A stretch of 64,000 bases of DNA from Rapana venosa (lineage: Eukaryota > Mollusca > Gastropoda > Neogastropoda > Muricidae): assembly GCA_028751875.1 (NCBI GenBank), contig CM054135.1, forward strand, positions 8,474,611 to 8,538,610, in the 5' to 3' direction. The position numbers and the translations under genes were made by a program. The notes under the pieces are model-generated. The model made no database searches. It worked only from the letters and a program-made list of their open reading frames with translations, and had not been told where the DNA came from. Position 1 is the stretch's first letter; every line of letters begins with the position of its first letter. This document shows positions 46,903 to 57,423 of the stretch, one piece after another.

Positions 46903-49304
46903 TATTGCTTGCAATGATCACCACCCAACATCCTCATCACGCACACATAATATACCATATATGCAATCACATTGTACATCAATAAACACACATGAACAAC
47001 ACAAATAATTTGTTTTTTTTTGGAAATAGTGTTGGTTAACTAAGTGGGTTTGGTCCTGGTTTTACATTTTACCATAACCTGGTTTTGCAAGCAAGAACAG
47101 CCCAATTGTTTTTGCTCTAACAGACAGTCATATAAGTATTATATATATCCTGGTTCCCCAAAAATCAAAATGCTATGGTAACTGTACTGATAGGAGTAAA
47201 ATCATATCTCAGACGCAAATAATCCGTCAGTATTTGATAAATCCTACGGATTAATAAAAAGACCTAGCAAAAGGACACGGAAATATCACAAAAACAAAAA
47301 AATGTGATTTCTAGGATGATGGTAAGATGATCGGACTCAAGATGCATCAAGTCACGGTAAAATGACACTATGCCTCTCCTTTTCTACATATTTTTACACC
47401 ACCATGACTTTTCACTAATGATGTTAGGTCCTTGCCAAAAATGCACTCTTTCAGAGCTAATAGCAGGGAGTCATAGATCACTGATTCAAACTTTAAAATC
47501 CGTATTAGGGCGTCACTAAATAACTGATAAAACCTATACAATCTTTTTCATTTTGGGTCATATCACTGATATTAAATCTATAAAGGTCATAATTTTCTGA
47601 TAAAAACCTCATAACTCTTTTTAATGGGTCATAATTACCGATAAATACATAATCAATAATATCTATATGGAGTCATTTAATCACTGGCATATAAACACTT
47701 TAAATCTATTTAGGGTCATAATTGCCCCATATTCCTTTTAAATAATATAAGGGTCATTTAATTGGACTAATAACATTATAATATTATAAGAGGTCATATT
47801 TTAATCAATGATTAAAAACATAATTCATATCTATAAGGCGTCAGAATTACGACAGAGAAACCATTAATAAATCTATAATGGGTCATATATACATCTGATA
47901 AAACATAAACTATTTACTTATAAGGGTCATTATTACTGGTAGTTTTAAATCACATAAATCTTTTAGCTTGTATAATCTATAAGGGTTCTAAATACTGTTA
48001 TATTATATACAAACTCCTTAATCAGGGTCATAAATTATGATAAAACTTAAGGGTCATAATAACTGATTAGAAAACAATGTAAGGTTTACTCGACATAACT
48101 CGTAAATAACTGACTATGTTTGTAGAACCACTAATGAACATTTTATAGTCCTCCATGCTCCCTTATAAAGTCACTACATAAACACCTTATAACACCTACC
48201 ATATGTCCATTTAGTTATTAATTAAAAACTTCGCCTCTTCAACACCTACCATAATTCCATAGTTTATTAATTTATAAACTATGTAAACCTTCAGGCCATA
48301 CCACAATTAACACATTCAAAACCTTTGTCTCGTGCCACTATGTGCTGGACGTATTTTGTTCCTGACCAATTCTTTTATGTGTCTCGTTGCTGATTTTAGT
48401 GACAGGCGACGATTAGATGACTGTGGGGATCTCAACACTGATTGGTCTCAGTGCTGGCAAGTGGTGCCCTTTGGGACAGCAGATTTTGGCGTATGATTAT
48501 ATCAGAGCTCCAGCGCCAGCTTCGACTATCCGGACTGGTGCGGTCTTTCCATTCCTTGTTAGGGAAGTTCTTCCAAGGATTCCTGGAGCTCTGGAGCTCG
48601 CCCTCAGGTTCCCCTCTGTTCCACAGCCGCAGTCCGAGAGAACAGGTAGTTAGGCTCAAGCACATGAGACTGAGTTTTGGCTATATGGGTAGTATATAAA
48701 AGATACTCAGATCGCTGTTGGCTGTTACATCTCTTCAAGATAAGAGCAAGGAATGAGACCGTTTCACTTTTCAACACATGGTGTGGGCTATGACGTGAAT
48801 CTTGCATGTGTCTGCAACAGCCTGTTGAAAGGCCAAAAAAAAAAAAAATGACTTACGTAAAGTCATATGATGCTTAACTTAGTTATGAAGGCTCTATGTT
48901 ATCTGAAAAATGGACAAAAGAGTTTCTTGGGTACATTTTACTCTGGTTAAGAATGTATTTCTGAATAGTTGCTTTTTTCTAAGAAAAATATTTATATTTT
49001 AAAATTGTCAAAAATAATTTCTGTATCAGGGCTTATACGGAAAGCAGGGCAAAACACTTTGAAGTGAATCTGTAAAAAGTGATATTTATTGAGATAGAAT
49101 TTCTCCAGTCTGCTCATTTTGTATTACTGCCACAAAACGAAATGAACTGCAGTTTTCTGAGCATTGCATGGCGCTCACTACTCTTCTTCTTCATCAATTA
49201 TCCTGTTAGACTGGAAAAAAGTTCCTTGGAACTATGGACATTGGGGTATACAGCAAAAACTATGCCACTCAATCACACTCACATAACTGTTTCTTATCTT
49301 TGCG
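46903..49304. repeat. Exact long direct repeat, copy 2 (2,402 bp)
   Basis: Same sequence as 30519-32920, displaced by exactly 16,384 bp. After 49304 the sequence continues into clean DNA (49305 onward), whereas copy 1 continues into the noisy version of that same DNA. Confidence 0.95.
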
Positions 49305-49469
49305 TATCAGACCTAGGAGTGGGCAGAGCCCATCTCTCTCCACATAAGATTCTTTTTGTTGTTGTTGTTGCTTGGGTTTAGTTTACTTCCCACAGACTGC
49401 ATGCTGGGTATGTATGTAGTATCATTCCAACCACTGGCCTAGTCTCCTAAGAAGAACACATTTTTTTGA

Positions 49470-49875
49470 TTGTCTTGTTTTGTTCCTTGGCTAGAGCACT
49501 GAGGTTACCCCAATGGTGAGAGTTTTGCATAACATTAATTTTGCCCACCATAAAGGTTGCCACATTCCAACTTCAGGGGCAATGTCTGAACACACCATTG
49601 TGCATGCATTTTTATTTTTAAGTTGTTATCCATTCTTACTGGCATGCAGTGGTCTACTCTTTCAATAGGCAGAACAGGTTGCACCAGATTTTCTATTTGT
49701 GTTCACACAGGAGATCTCAGGTTTTTGTCTCATCCAAAGGACTTTCAGCGGAACATAGTCTAGTCAGTACTGATGTTAATTCCAGGAGAAAAATCCCCTC
49801 AGTGGAGGCTGGAACCCATGCTGTCTGATGGCAAGCGCCATGCTCTGACCACAAGCCTATCCCTCCCCCGATGGG
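49470..49875 (-). mobile_element. SINE-A variant with alternative tail
   Basis: Tail module D ('ttccttggctagagcact..ccaccataaaggttgccac'), the SINE-A body ('catccattcttactggca', 'tctcatccaaaggactttc', 'actgatgttaattccagg') and a weakened tRNA-like head at the right end ('gaaccc' and 'ctctgaccacaagcctatcc'). Confidence 0.7.
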
Positions 49876-49949
49876 TTTTTAACATGTGTGAAAAATGTCA
49901 AAAGTCTGTCAGCACAAAGGAACTCAGCTTATGGTCTCTCTTCCTTTTT

Positions 49950-50375
49950 CTTCTTCACACCTTGGCTTGAGCTCCTAGGTTCACCAATGGTGAGATTTTT
50001 GCGTATGCGATAGTTCCCCCCCCCACCTCTATTTAGGTAGCCACATTCTGACTTTGGGGATGGTGTCTAAACAATACACCTGTGTGCATGCGGTTTGTTT
50101 TGGGGTGGGTTTGTTTTTTTCATCCATTCCTACCGGCACACATGGCCTACTCTTCCGAAAGGTGGGACCTGCTTTTTAAAACATGTGCGCAAGATTTCTG
50201 CATGCATTCACACACGGGGCCTCAGTTTATAGTCTCATCCAAAGGACCCTGACATTCAGTTAGATTTTTTTCCGTCAAAGTGGGAAGAAAGGGCGAGACA
50301 GGAAATCCAACCCAGAATCTCACGGTTCACTTGTCAGGCAAGCTAACATGTTAACCGTCCTGCCACCTTCCTCCT
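49950..50375 (-). mobile_element. SINE-A variant with a different tRNA-like head
   Basis: Same tail and central domain as its neighbour, but the right end, read on the minus strand, is GGTGGCAGGACGGTTAACATG followed by a B-box-like GGGTTGGATTTCC. The head therefore differs from that of the typical family. Two SINEs lie in tandem here, both antisense to the ADPRH gene. Confidence 0.65.
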
Positions 50376-50464
50376 TTAGACTGTAAATCCAGTCTACCAT
50401 GGAGTAACTAAGATCAACAATGATATATACAAATAAACAAATAATGATACTGGTCCACGCTCAC

Positions 50465-50649
50465 TCAGCCAAGGCCTTCAGCATCATGTCATGGATGGTT
50501 GCGGCCAGGGCGGTGTTGCGCGTCTGCAGCACAAACTTCTCCGCCAGCTTCAGGGCCTCCTTCCTCAGCGCCGGGCAGCAGCGTGCAATGAACTCCAAGT
50601 GCTGCAAGCGCGCCAGGCCTCTGTACTGGGCCGCCACCTGATCCAGATC
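50465..50649 (-). CDS. GPS1: COP9 signalosome subunit 1, N-terminal-region exon
   Basis: A 185-nt minus-strand exon with acceptor GCAG| (50650-50653), preceded by a (TG)n run, and donor GA|GTGAGC (50464-50459). It encodes DLDQVAAQYRGL, LQHLEFIARCCPALRKEAL and KLAEKFVLQT, matching the CSN1 family pattern DLE-x-YAASY-x-GL..RLQFIADHCPTLRVEAL. In the complex this helical region precedes the TPR-like repeats. The 3' half (TRNTALAATIHDMMLKAL) is more divergent than I would expect, so a fast-evolving or duplicated paralogue is possible. Codons are GC-rich compared with the flanks. The gene points away from ADPRH; the first exon(s) should lie above 50650, perhaps in the gap at 51200. Confidence 0.8.
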
Positions 50650-50759
50650 CTGCACACACACACACACACACCAGTCACGTCAGTCTGGCATGATCCTTTT
50701 TTGGAGTAATAAACGTCATTTCCTCGTTTTTCTTCATGGTGAAGGATGTCATTTCAGTT

Positions 50760-51175
50760 TCTGAGAGTGATAGATCATGTGTCATCTCAGTTTATCATAG
50801 CCACAGATGTCATTTCAGTTTCTGAGAGTGATAGACGTGTCATTTCAGTTTCTTATAGTGACAGGGGTCATTTCAGTTTCTCATAGTGACAGGTGTCATT
50901 TCAGTTTCTCATAGTGACAGGTATCATTTCAGTTTCTGAGAGCGATAGACGTGTCATTTCAGTTTATCATAGTGACAGATGTCATTTCAGTTTCTGAGAG
51001 TGATAGACATATCATTTCAGTTTCTCATAGTGACAGGCGTCATTTCAGTTTCTCATAGTGACAGGTGACATTTCAGTTTCTCATAGTGACAGGTTTCATT
51101 TCAGTTTATCATAGTGACAGGTTTCATTTCAGTTTATCATAGTGACAGGTTTCATTTCAGTTTCAGGGAGTGACA
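50760..51175. repeat. 26-bp minisatellite running into the gap
   Basis: About 13-16 units of 'gtcatttcagtttctcat' + 'agtgacag', with 'tctgagagtgatagacgt' variants. Unit length is 26-34 bp. It ends about 25 bp before the N run, which suggests that assembly failed inside or just beyond the array. Confidence 0.9.
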
Positions 51176-51199
51176 TATGATTCTAGATCACTTGTCTCT

Positions 51200-51699
51200 N
51201 NNNNNNNNNNNNNNNNNNNNNNNNNNNNNNNNNNNNNNNNNNNNNNNNNNNNNNNNNNNNNNNNNNNNNNNNNNNNNNNNNNNNNNNNNNNNNNNNNNNN
51301 NNNNNNNNNNNNNNNNNNNNNNNNNNNNNNNNNNNNNNNNNNNNNNNNNNNNNNNNNNNNNNNNNNNNNNNNNNNNNNNNNNNNNNNNNNNNNNNNNNNN
51401 NNNNNNNNNNNNNNNNNNNNNNNNNNNNNNNNNNNNNNNNNNNNNNNNNNNNNNNNNNNNNNNNNNNNNNNNNNNNNNNNNNNNNNNNNNNNNNNNNNNN
51501 NNNNNNNNNNNNNNNNNNNNNNNNNNNNNNNNNNNNNNNNNNNNNNNNNNNNNNNNNNNNNNNNNNNNNNNNNNNNNNNNNNNNNNNNNNNNNNNNNNNN
51601 NNNNNNNNNNNNNNNNNNNNNNNNNNNNNNNNNNNNNNNNNNNNNNNNNNNNNNNNNNNNNNNNNNNNNNNNNNNNNNNNNNNNNNNNNNNNNNNNNNN
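51200..51699. other. Assembly gap, 500 N
   Basis: Exactly 500 N, a fixed-size gap. It separates the first CSN1 exon seen from the ADPRH gene and may hide the 5' ends of both. Confidence 0.99.
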
Positions 51700-51848
51700 A
51701 AAGGGGGAAAAAAAACCCCCCCCCCCCCCCCCCCCCCCCCAAAAACAAAAAAAAAAAAAGCCCCCAAAAAATAAAAAAAAAAAATTTTAAAAAAAAAAAA
51801 AAATAAAAAAAAAAAAAAAATAAAAAAAAAAAAAAAAAAAAAAAAAAA

Positions 51849-51934
<86 letters not shown>

Positions 51935-51964
51935 ACAAAAAAAAATTTAAAAAAAAAATAAAAA

Positions 51965-52013
<49 letters not shown>

Positions 52014-52028
52014 AAAAAAAAACCCCCC

Positions 52029-52098
<70 letters not shown>

Positions 52099-52160
52099 AA
52101 CCCCCCCCCCCAAAAAAAAAACAAAGGGAAAAAAAACCAAATCAAAAAAAGGGAAAAAAA
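51700..52160. other. Homopolymer-degraded contig edge
   Basis: Runs of A and C up to dozens long with almost no other bases. This is very likely a failed consensus of the AC-rich sequence seen at 53815-54000. Confidence 0.85.
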
Positions 52161-53668
52161 AGAAAACAAGAGAAAAAAACAAAAACAACAACAACAAAAC
52201 CAAGAAAAAAAAAACCCAAACTTTAAGTATAAAGATAAAAAAATCCATCATGTCAAAAGGTACATTACTGTTACTTATAAAATAAGATTTTTTAAAATAG
52301 GAACACCCCATTAAAAAATTTAAATAACCCCGGGCAAGCCCAATAAAGTATTTAAAAAAAAAAAATAGAATCCTTGCGGGGTACACTATAACTATAAGCA
52401 AAAAAATAAAAAAATGAGATATACAGAAAAAAGAGGGGTAGGACAGAACAGGGGCTGGGGGGATACAGAGGGGAAAAAACAGGACTGGGGGGTACAAGGG
52501 TAGGACAGAAAGGGACTGGGGGGGGGTACAGAGGGTAGGACAGAAGGGGCCTGGGGGATACAGGGGTAGGGGCGAACCCGGCTTTGGGGGGGTACAGAGG
52601 GGAGGACAGAACAGGACTGGGGGGTACAGGGTGGACGGACTGGGGGTACAGAGGGTAGGGGCAGCTGGGTAAGAGGGTAGGACAGACTGGGGAAACAGAG
52701 GAGGGAAGAACAGGCGGGGGATACAGAGGGGGAGGACAAACAGGACTGGGGGATACAGAGGGTAGGACAGAACAGGACTGGGGGATACAGAGGGTAGGAC
52801 AGGACTGGGGGATACAGAGGGTAGGACAGGACAGGACTGAGGGATACAGAGGGTAGGACAGGACTGGGGGATACAGAGGGTAGGACAGGACCAGGACTGG
52901 GGGATACAGAGGGTAGGACAGGACCAGGAACTGGGGGATACAGAGGGTAGGACAGGACAGCTGGGGATACAGAGGGTAGGACAGGACCAGGACTGGGGGA
53001 TACGAGGGTAGGACAGAACAGGACTGGGGATACAGAGGGTAGGACAGGACTGGGGGATACAGAGGGTAGGACAGAACAGGACTGGGGATACAGAGGGTAG
53101 GACAGGACCAGGACTGGGGATACAGAGGGTAGGACAGGACTGGGGGATACAGAGGGTAGGACAGGACTGGGGGATACAGAGGGTAGGACAGAACAGGACT
53201 GGGAGATACAGAGGGTAGGACAGAACAGGACTGGGGGATACAGAGGGTAGGACAGAACAGGACTGGGGGATACAGAGGGTAGGACAGGACTGGGGGATAC
53301 AGAGGGTAGGACAGGACCAGGACTGAGGGATACAGAGGGTAGGACAGGACTGGGGGATACAGAGGGTAGGACAGGACCAGGACTGAGGGATACAGAGGGT
53401 AGGACAGGACCAGGACTGGGGGATACAGAGGGTAGGACAGGACTGGGGGATACAGAGGGTAGGACAGGACCAGGACTGGGGGATACAGAGGGTAGGACAG
53501 AACAGGACTGGGGATACAGAGGGTAGGACAGGACTGGGGGATACAGAGGGTAGGACAGAACAGGACTGGGGATACAGAGGGTAGGACAGGACCAGGACTG
53601 GGGATACAGAGGGTAGGACAGGACTGGGGGATACAGAGGGTAGGACAGGACCAGGACTGGGGGATACA
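52160..53668. repeat. 33-41-bp minisatellite and flank, error-rich copy
   Basis: The flank 52160-52440 aligns with 53985-54290 ('aagcccaataaagtatt', 'tacactataactataagc'). The array 52440-53668 has units 'gatacagagggtaggaca' + 'gaacaggactgggg', some with 'ggaccaggactgggg'. The left part is degraded and the right part clean. A 453-residue minus-strand frame (YPLYPPVLS repeats) is translated satellite. Confidence 0.9.
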
Positions 53669-53677
53669 ATGACAATG

Positions 53678-53750
53678 ACAAATTCTTTTATTTCGAGGAT
53701 AATGAATAAGCACTCATGTGCTTTTTTACATCCAGTCCCCGCCCGTAGGG
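53678..53750 (-). mobile_element. SINE-A tail fragment
   Basis: Only the 3' tail of SINE-A remains ('ttcttttatttcgaggataatg..ataagcactcatgtgc..catccagtccccg'). 'acaatgacaatgac' precedes it. Confidence 0.7.
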
Positions 53751-53759
53751 ATACATCTT

Positions 53760-54280
53760 AATAATAACCCAACACTTATACACTCTCACAGTAGAAACAA
53801 GGGGAAATAACCCTTTTCAAAACAGCCCCCCCCCCCCCCCCAACTAAAACCACAAAAAACCCCAAACAAAACAACAACAAAAAAACCAAAAAAAAATATA
53901 TATTTTTTAAAAAGAAAAGAAAACCCTAAACCCCCCCCCCCACCCCCCAAACCCCCCCAACCAAAACAAACAAACAAGGAGAAAGAAAAACCAAATCAAC
54001 AAAAGAAGGAAAAAGATAAAAATAAACAACAACAAGAACAACAACAAAACCAAGAAAAATAACAACCAAACTTAATAAGTCATAAAGATAAACATCCATA
54101 CATTGTCAAATGGTACATATACTTGTTACATATAACAATAAGATATTGAAATAGGACACTCATTAAAACTTAAATACAGCGGACAAGCCCAATAAAGTAT
54201 TGAAAATATAAAATATGAATCCTTCGTCAGGATACACTATAACTATAAGCAAAACGATAAAAGGTGAGATATACAGAGAC
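53760..54280. other. AC-rich sequence, cleaner copy of the array flank
   Basis: AC-rich low complexity with poly-C at 53825-53841 and a clean version of the flank at 52160-52440. No gene is seen. Confidence 0.7.
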
Positions 54281-54284
54281 AGAG

Positions 54285-54727
54285 ATACAGAGGGTAGGAC
54301 AGAACAGGACTGGGGGATACAGAGGGTAGGACAGAACAGGACTGGGGGATACAGAGGGTAGGACAGAACAGGACTGGGGGATACAGAGGGTAGGACAGGA
54401 CTGGGGGATACAGAGGGTAGGACAGAACAGGACTGGGGGATACAGAGGGTAGGACAGAACAGGACTGGGGGATACAGAGGGTAGGACAGAACAGGACTGG
54501 GGGATACAGAGGGTAGGACAGATCAGGACTGGGGGATACAGAGGGTAGGACAGAACAGGACTGGGGGATACAGAGGGTAGGACAGAACAGGACTGGGGGA
54601 TACAGAGGGTAGGACAGAACAGGACTGGGGGATACAGAGGGTAGGACAGAACAGGACTGGGGGATACAGAGGGTAGGACAGAACAGGACTGGGGGATACA
54701 GAGGGTAGGACAGAACAGGACTGGGGG
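54285..54727. repeat. 33-bp minisatellite, clean copy
   Basis: About 13 highly uniform units of 'gatacagagggtaggaca' + 'gaacaggactggggg', the same satellite as 52440-53668. It lies just upstream of the first ADPRH exon found. Confidence 0.95.
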
Positions 54728-54781
54728 CTGCAGATGGTGTGTGTGTGGCTGTGTTCTTCCCCGTCTGCCCTCACTCCTCAG

Positions 54782-54817
54782 CTACTCTGGTCAAGGACAA
54801 GAAGTTCATAGCCAGCT
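54782..54817 (+). CDS. ADPRH: ADPRH-like, probable 36-nt exon
   Basis: Pyrimidine-rich acceptor 'ccctcactcctcag|' and donor '|gtgtgtgtg' border 36 nt encoding [11 protein letters not shown]. The exon ends with two bases of a codon, exactly what the next exon (55244) needs. The Ser-Gly..Glu pattern just before NYFTDAW resembles the ARH1 region (SG..V.EN..) preceding its YF..W motif. It is short and not strongly conserved, so it remains probable rather than certain. No exon for the N-terminal half, including the first metal-binding residues, was found upstream. Confidence 0.4.
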
Positions 54818-54867
54818 GTGTGTGTGTGTGCATGCGTGCGTGCATGTGCGCGTGCATTTTATTTATT

Positions 54868-55217
54868 TATTCTTTTATATCAAGGATAATGGTATAAGCA
54901 CTCATGTGCTTTTTTTACATCCAGTCCCCGTGTGTATGCAGTTTTGTAAATTCTGTCATCTGTTCCCACCGGCACACAATGGCCCACTCTTACGAAAAGC
55001 GGAACAGGATTTAACGTGCGCGCAAGATGTTCTGCGTGCGTTCGCACACACGGGGGGGCCTCGGTTTATAGTCTCATCCGAAGGACGTTTGGGGAGAGTG
55101 GCGTCTGCACAGATGTTAACTCCAGGAGCAAAATATCCCCCCTTGGAACGGGAATCGAAACCCGGGTCGTCAGATTGTGAGCACAATGTTCTGACCACTA
55201 GGCTACCCCGTTCCCCC
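54868..55217 (-). mobile_element. SINE-A, full-length copy 2
   Basis: Complete head-to-tail copy: tail 'cttttatatcaaggataatg' at the left, central domain 'tttatagtctcatccgaagg' (minus sense: gatgagactataaacc), B box GGTTTCGATTCC and A box TAGCCTAGTGG at the right. The B box has one inserted T. It ends 26 bp before the ADPRH exon at 55244. Confidence 0.85.
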
Positions 55218-55243
55218 CTCTGCATGTGTGTGTGTGTGTGCAG

Positions 55244-55417
55244 GAACTACTTCACGGATGCCTGGACCAAGTACCTGACTCTGAGGAACATCCTGGACGG
55301 CAAGACGGACCCGGTGTTTCCTGTGCCCTTTGGCTTCCCAGAGCGGGACCACTTCTACACGAGCGTCAGTTACAGCGGCTGGGGAGGGTCCAGTGGCCAC
55401 GATGCCCCCATGATCGC
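55244..55417 (+). CDS. ADPRH: ADP-ribosylarginine hydrolase (ARH1), exon
   Basis: A 174-nt exon with acceptor (TG)nCAG| and donor CGC|GTGAGA. It encodes [19 protein letters not shown], then [15 protein letters not shown] and [11 protein letters not shown]. The last block is the hallmark of the ADP-ribosylglycohydrolase family ([22 protein letters not shown] in ARH1). The enzyme removes ADP-ribose from arginine side chains of modified proteins, using two Mg ions, in the cytosol. The exon starts with one and ends with two bases of split codons; both are completed by the neighbouring exons. Codon use is GC-rich against AT-rich introns. It is clearly a host gene. The downstream intron is 2,956 bp and holds the nested RTE element. 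Confidence 0.92.
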
Positions 55418-55597
55418 GTGAGACCGTCTCTCAGGGTTGTGTTTTGTGTGTGTGTGTGTGTGTGTGGGGTGCTTCTTCTTCTTAGGAGGAGGTGTTTCTT
55501 TGATGTGGTTTCAGTGTTTGTGTAAGGCGATGATTCTGTGTGTGTGTGTGTGTGTGTTTGTATTTAAAAAAAAAAAATTTTTTTATTTTATTCTTTT

Positions 55598-57225
55598 ATA
55601 TCGAGATATTCTTAACAGGTGGTCAGAATACATCGAAGAGTTATACCACGACGACAGAGGTCCACCTCCTCATATTAGCAACGAAGATGGCCACATAATC
55701 ATGGAAGACGAAGTGAGACATGCACTCAGCAAGATGAAAAGGGGTAAGGCGCCAGGACCTGATGATATCCCATCTGAATTGATAACAGCCCTGGATGAAG
55801 TGGGAATTAAGGCGGTCACAAAACTACTAAACAATATATATGACACAGGAGAGATTCCGACAGATATGAAGAAGTCCATCTACATTGCGATCCCTAAGAA
55901 ACTGGGTACAGCTGAATGTGACCAACATCGTACAATCAGCCTGATGAGTCACCTCACCAAAGTTCTTTTACGAATACTCATGAAGAGAATGAGAAATAAA
56001 ATACTCCAGAAATATCAGAAACGCAATTTGGATTCATGGCAGACAAAGGCACCAGAAATGCAATCTTCGCATTGAAAACTCTCATGGAAAGATCCATCGA
56101 GGTCCAGAAAGACCTGTACCTCTGCTTCATTGACTACTCAAAAGCGTTCGACAAAGTACGACACTCCGACTTGTTTGATATTCTGGCAGGGCTATACATC
56201 GACGGGAAAGATCTTCGAGTCCTCAGAAACATATATTGGGAACAGGAGGCAGCCATTAGAGTCGACAATAACATCAGTCAATATAGACCAATCTGCAGGG
56301 GTGTGAGGCAGGGCTGCGTGTTCTCGCCTGATTTATTTAATGTATATAGTGAAATAATTCTACGAAATATTGAGAATCATGAGGGAATTAGTGTAGGTGG
56401 CCACAACATCAACAACCTGAGATATGCAGATGACACAGTCCTTATCGCCGACTCTGAAGAAAAACTGCAAAAGATTTTAACAACAGTAACAGACGAAAGC
56501 GAAAAGAAAGGATTACAGCTCAATGCAAAGAAGACAGAATGCATGGTGATCTCGAAAAAAGCTGTTATACCACAATGCAACATAGCCTGTAAAGGAGAGA
56601 GAATCAGACAAGTAAACACCTTTAAATACCTTGGTTGTACTATCACCCCGGACGGCAAGTGTGACACAGAAATCAAGAAGAGAATCGGTCAATCTAAGGC
56701 AACTTTTAACAACATGAAATGCATTTTTACCAACAGTAAGATAAGCCTCAAGACAAAGATCCATGTTTTGAGAGCCTACGTATGGTCCATTCTTCTGTAC
56801 GGATGTGAGTGCTGGACCCTAGCCAAAGACACAGAACAGCGACTAGAAGCAGTGGAAATGTGGTTCATCCGGAGAATCATGAAAATCTCATGGACAAAAA
56901 GAAAAACTAATGCAGAAGTAATGGAAATGGCTGGGTACAAGAGATCCCTTCTCAACACCATCAGAGAAAGACAGCTCAAATTTTTCGGCCATATAATCAG
57001 GGCTGACGGACTAGAGAAACTGTTATGGAGTGGCAAAATCTGTGGAAACAAGAGCAGAGGAAGACAACGCACAAAATTCACAGACAGCTTAAACAAATTC
57101 GCAACGAATAAAGAGGGCACTAACAATGAGCTCATGAGAGGGACCGAGAACAGGGAAGAATGGAGAGCCATGATCGTCGATGTCTGCAGGACCAGACCGG
57201 ACACTTGAAGAAGAAGAATATCGAG
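55598..57225 (+). mobile_element. 5'-truncated RTE-type LINE nested in a SINE
   Basis: The element sits between two copies of ATATCGAG (55598-55605 and 57218-57225), an 8-bp target-site duplication, and ends in a (GAA)n tail typical of short-tailed RTE-type elements. The interrupted host is SINE-A: its tail 'attcttttatatcgag' is at the left and 'atatcgaggataatagaata' at the right. It lacks the endonuclease half. It lies in the ADPRH intron, in the same orientation as the gene. Confidence 0.8.
55607..57208 (+). pseudogene. RTE-like reverse transcriptase, truncated and frameshifted
   Basis: Two overlapping frames. The first (to 56075) carries EDEVRHALSKMKRGKAPGPD and IYIAIPKKLG (a typical RT start), with QHRTISLMSH where NYR.ISL is usual. 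After a frameshift near 56025 the second (56036-57208) has YLCFIDYSKAFDKVRHSDL, GVRQGCVFSPDLFN and LRYADDTVLIA (catalytic YADD), then the thumb and C-terminal region with FKYLGCTI, WSILLYGCECW and RQLKFFGHIIR, and a natural stop. The endonuclease domain is absent, as expected from 5' truncation. The second frame is intact for 390 codons, so the insertion is fairly young. Confidence 0.9.
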
Positions 57226-57423
57226 GATAATAGAATAAGCCCTTATGTGCTTTTTTTTACATCCAGTCCCTGTGTGTATGCGGATTTGTGAATTTTGTCA
57301 TCTGTTCCCATCGGCACACAATGGCCTAGTCTTTCGAAAAGTGGAACAGGATTTAACGTATGCGCAAGATGTTCTGCATGCGTTCGCACACGGGGTCTTG
57401 GTTTATAGTCTCATCCGAAGGAT
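57218..57423 (-). mobile_element. SINE-A, right part of the interrupted copy
   Basis: Continues the SINE whose tail lies at 55580-55605. It has the body up to 'tctcatccgaagga' and is then replaced by (TG)n, so the tRNA-like head was already missing. Confidence 0.8.

Noticed and set aside
52352..53713. 453- and 429-residue minus-strand frames with YPLYPPVLS repeats
   Set aside because: The satellite unit is close to a multiple of three in places and has no stop on this strand. It is a minisatellite, also present at 54285-54727.
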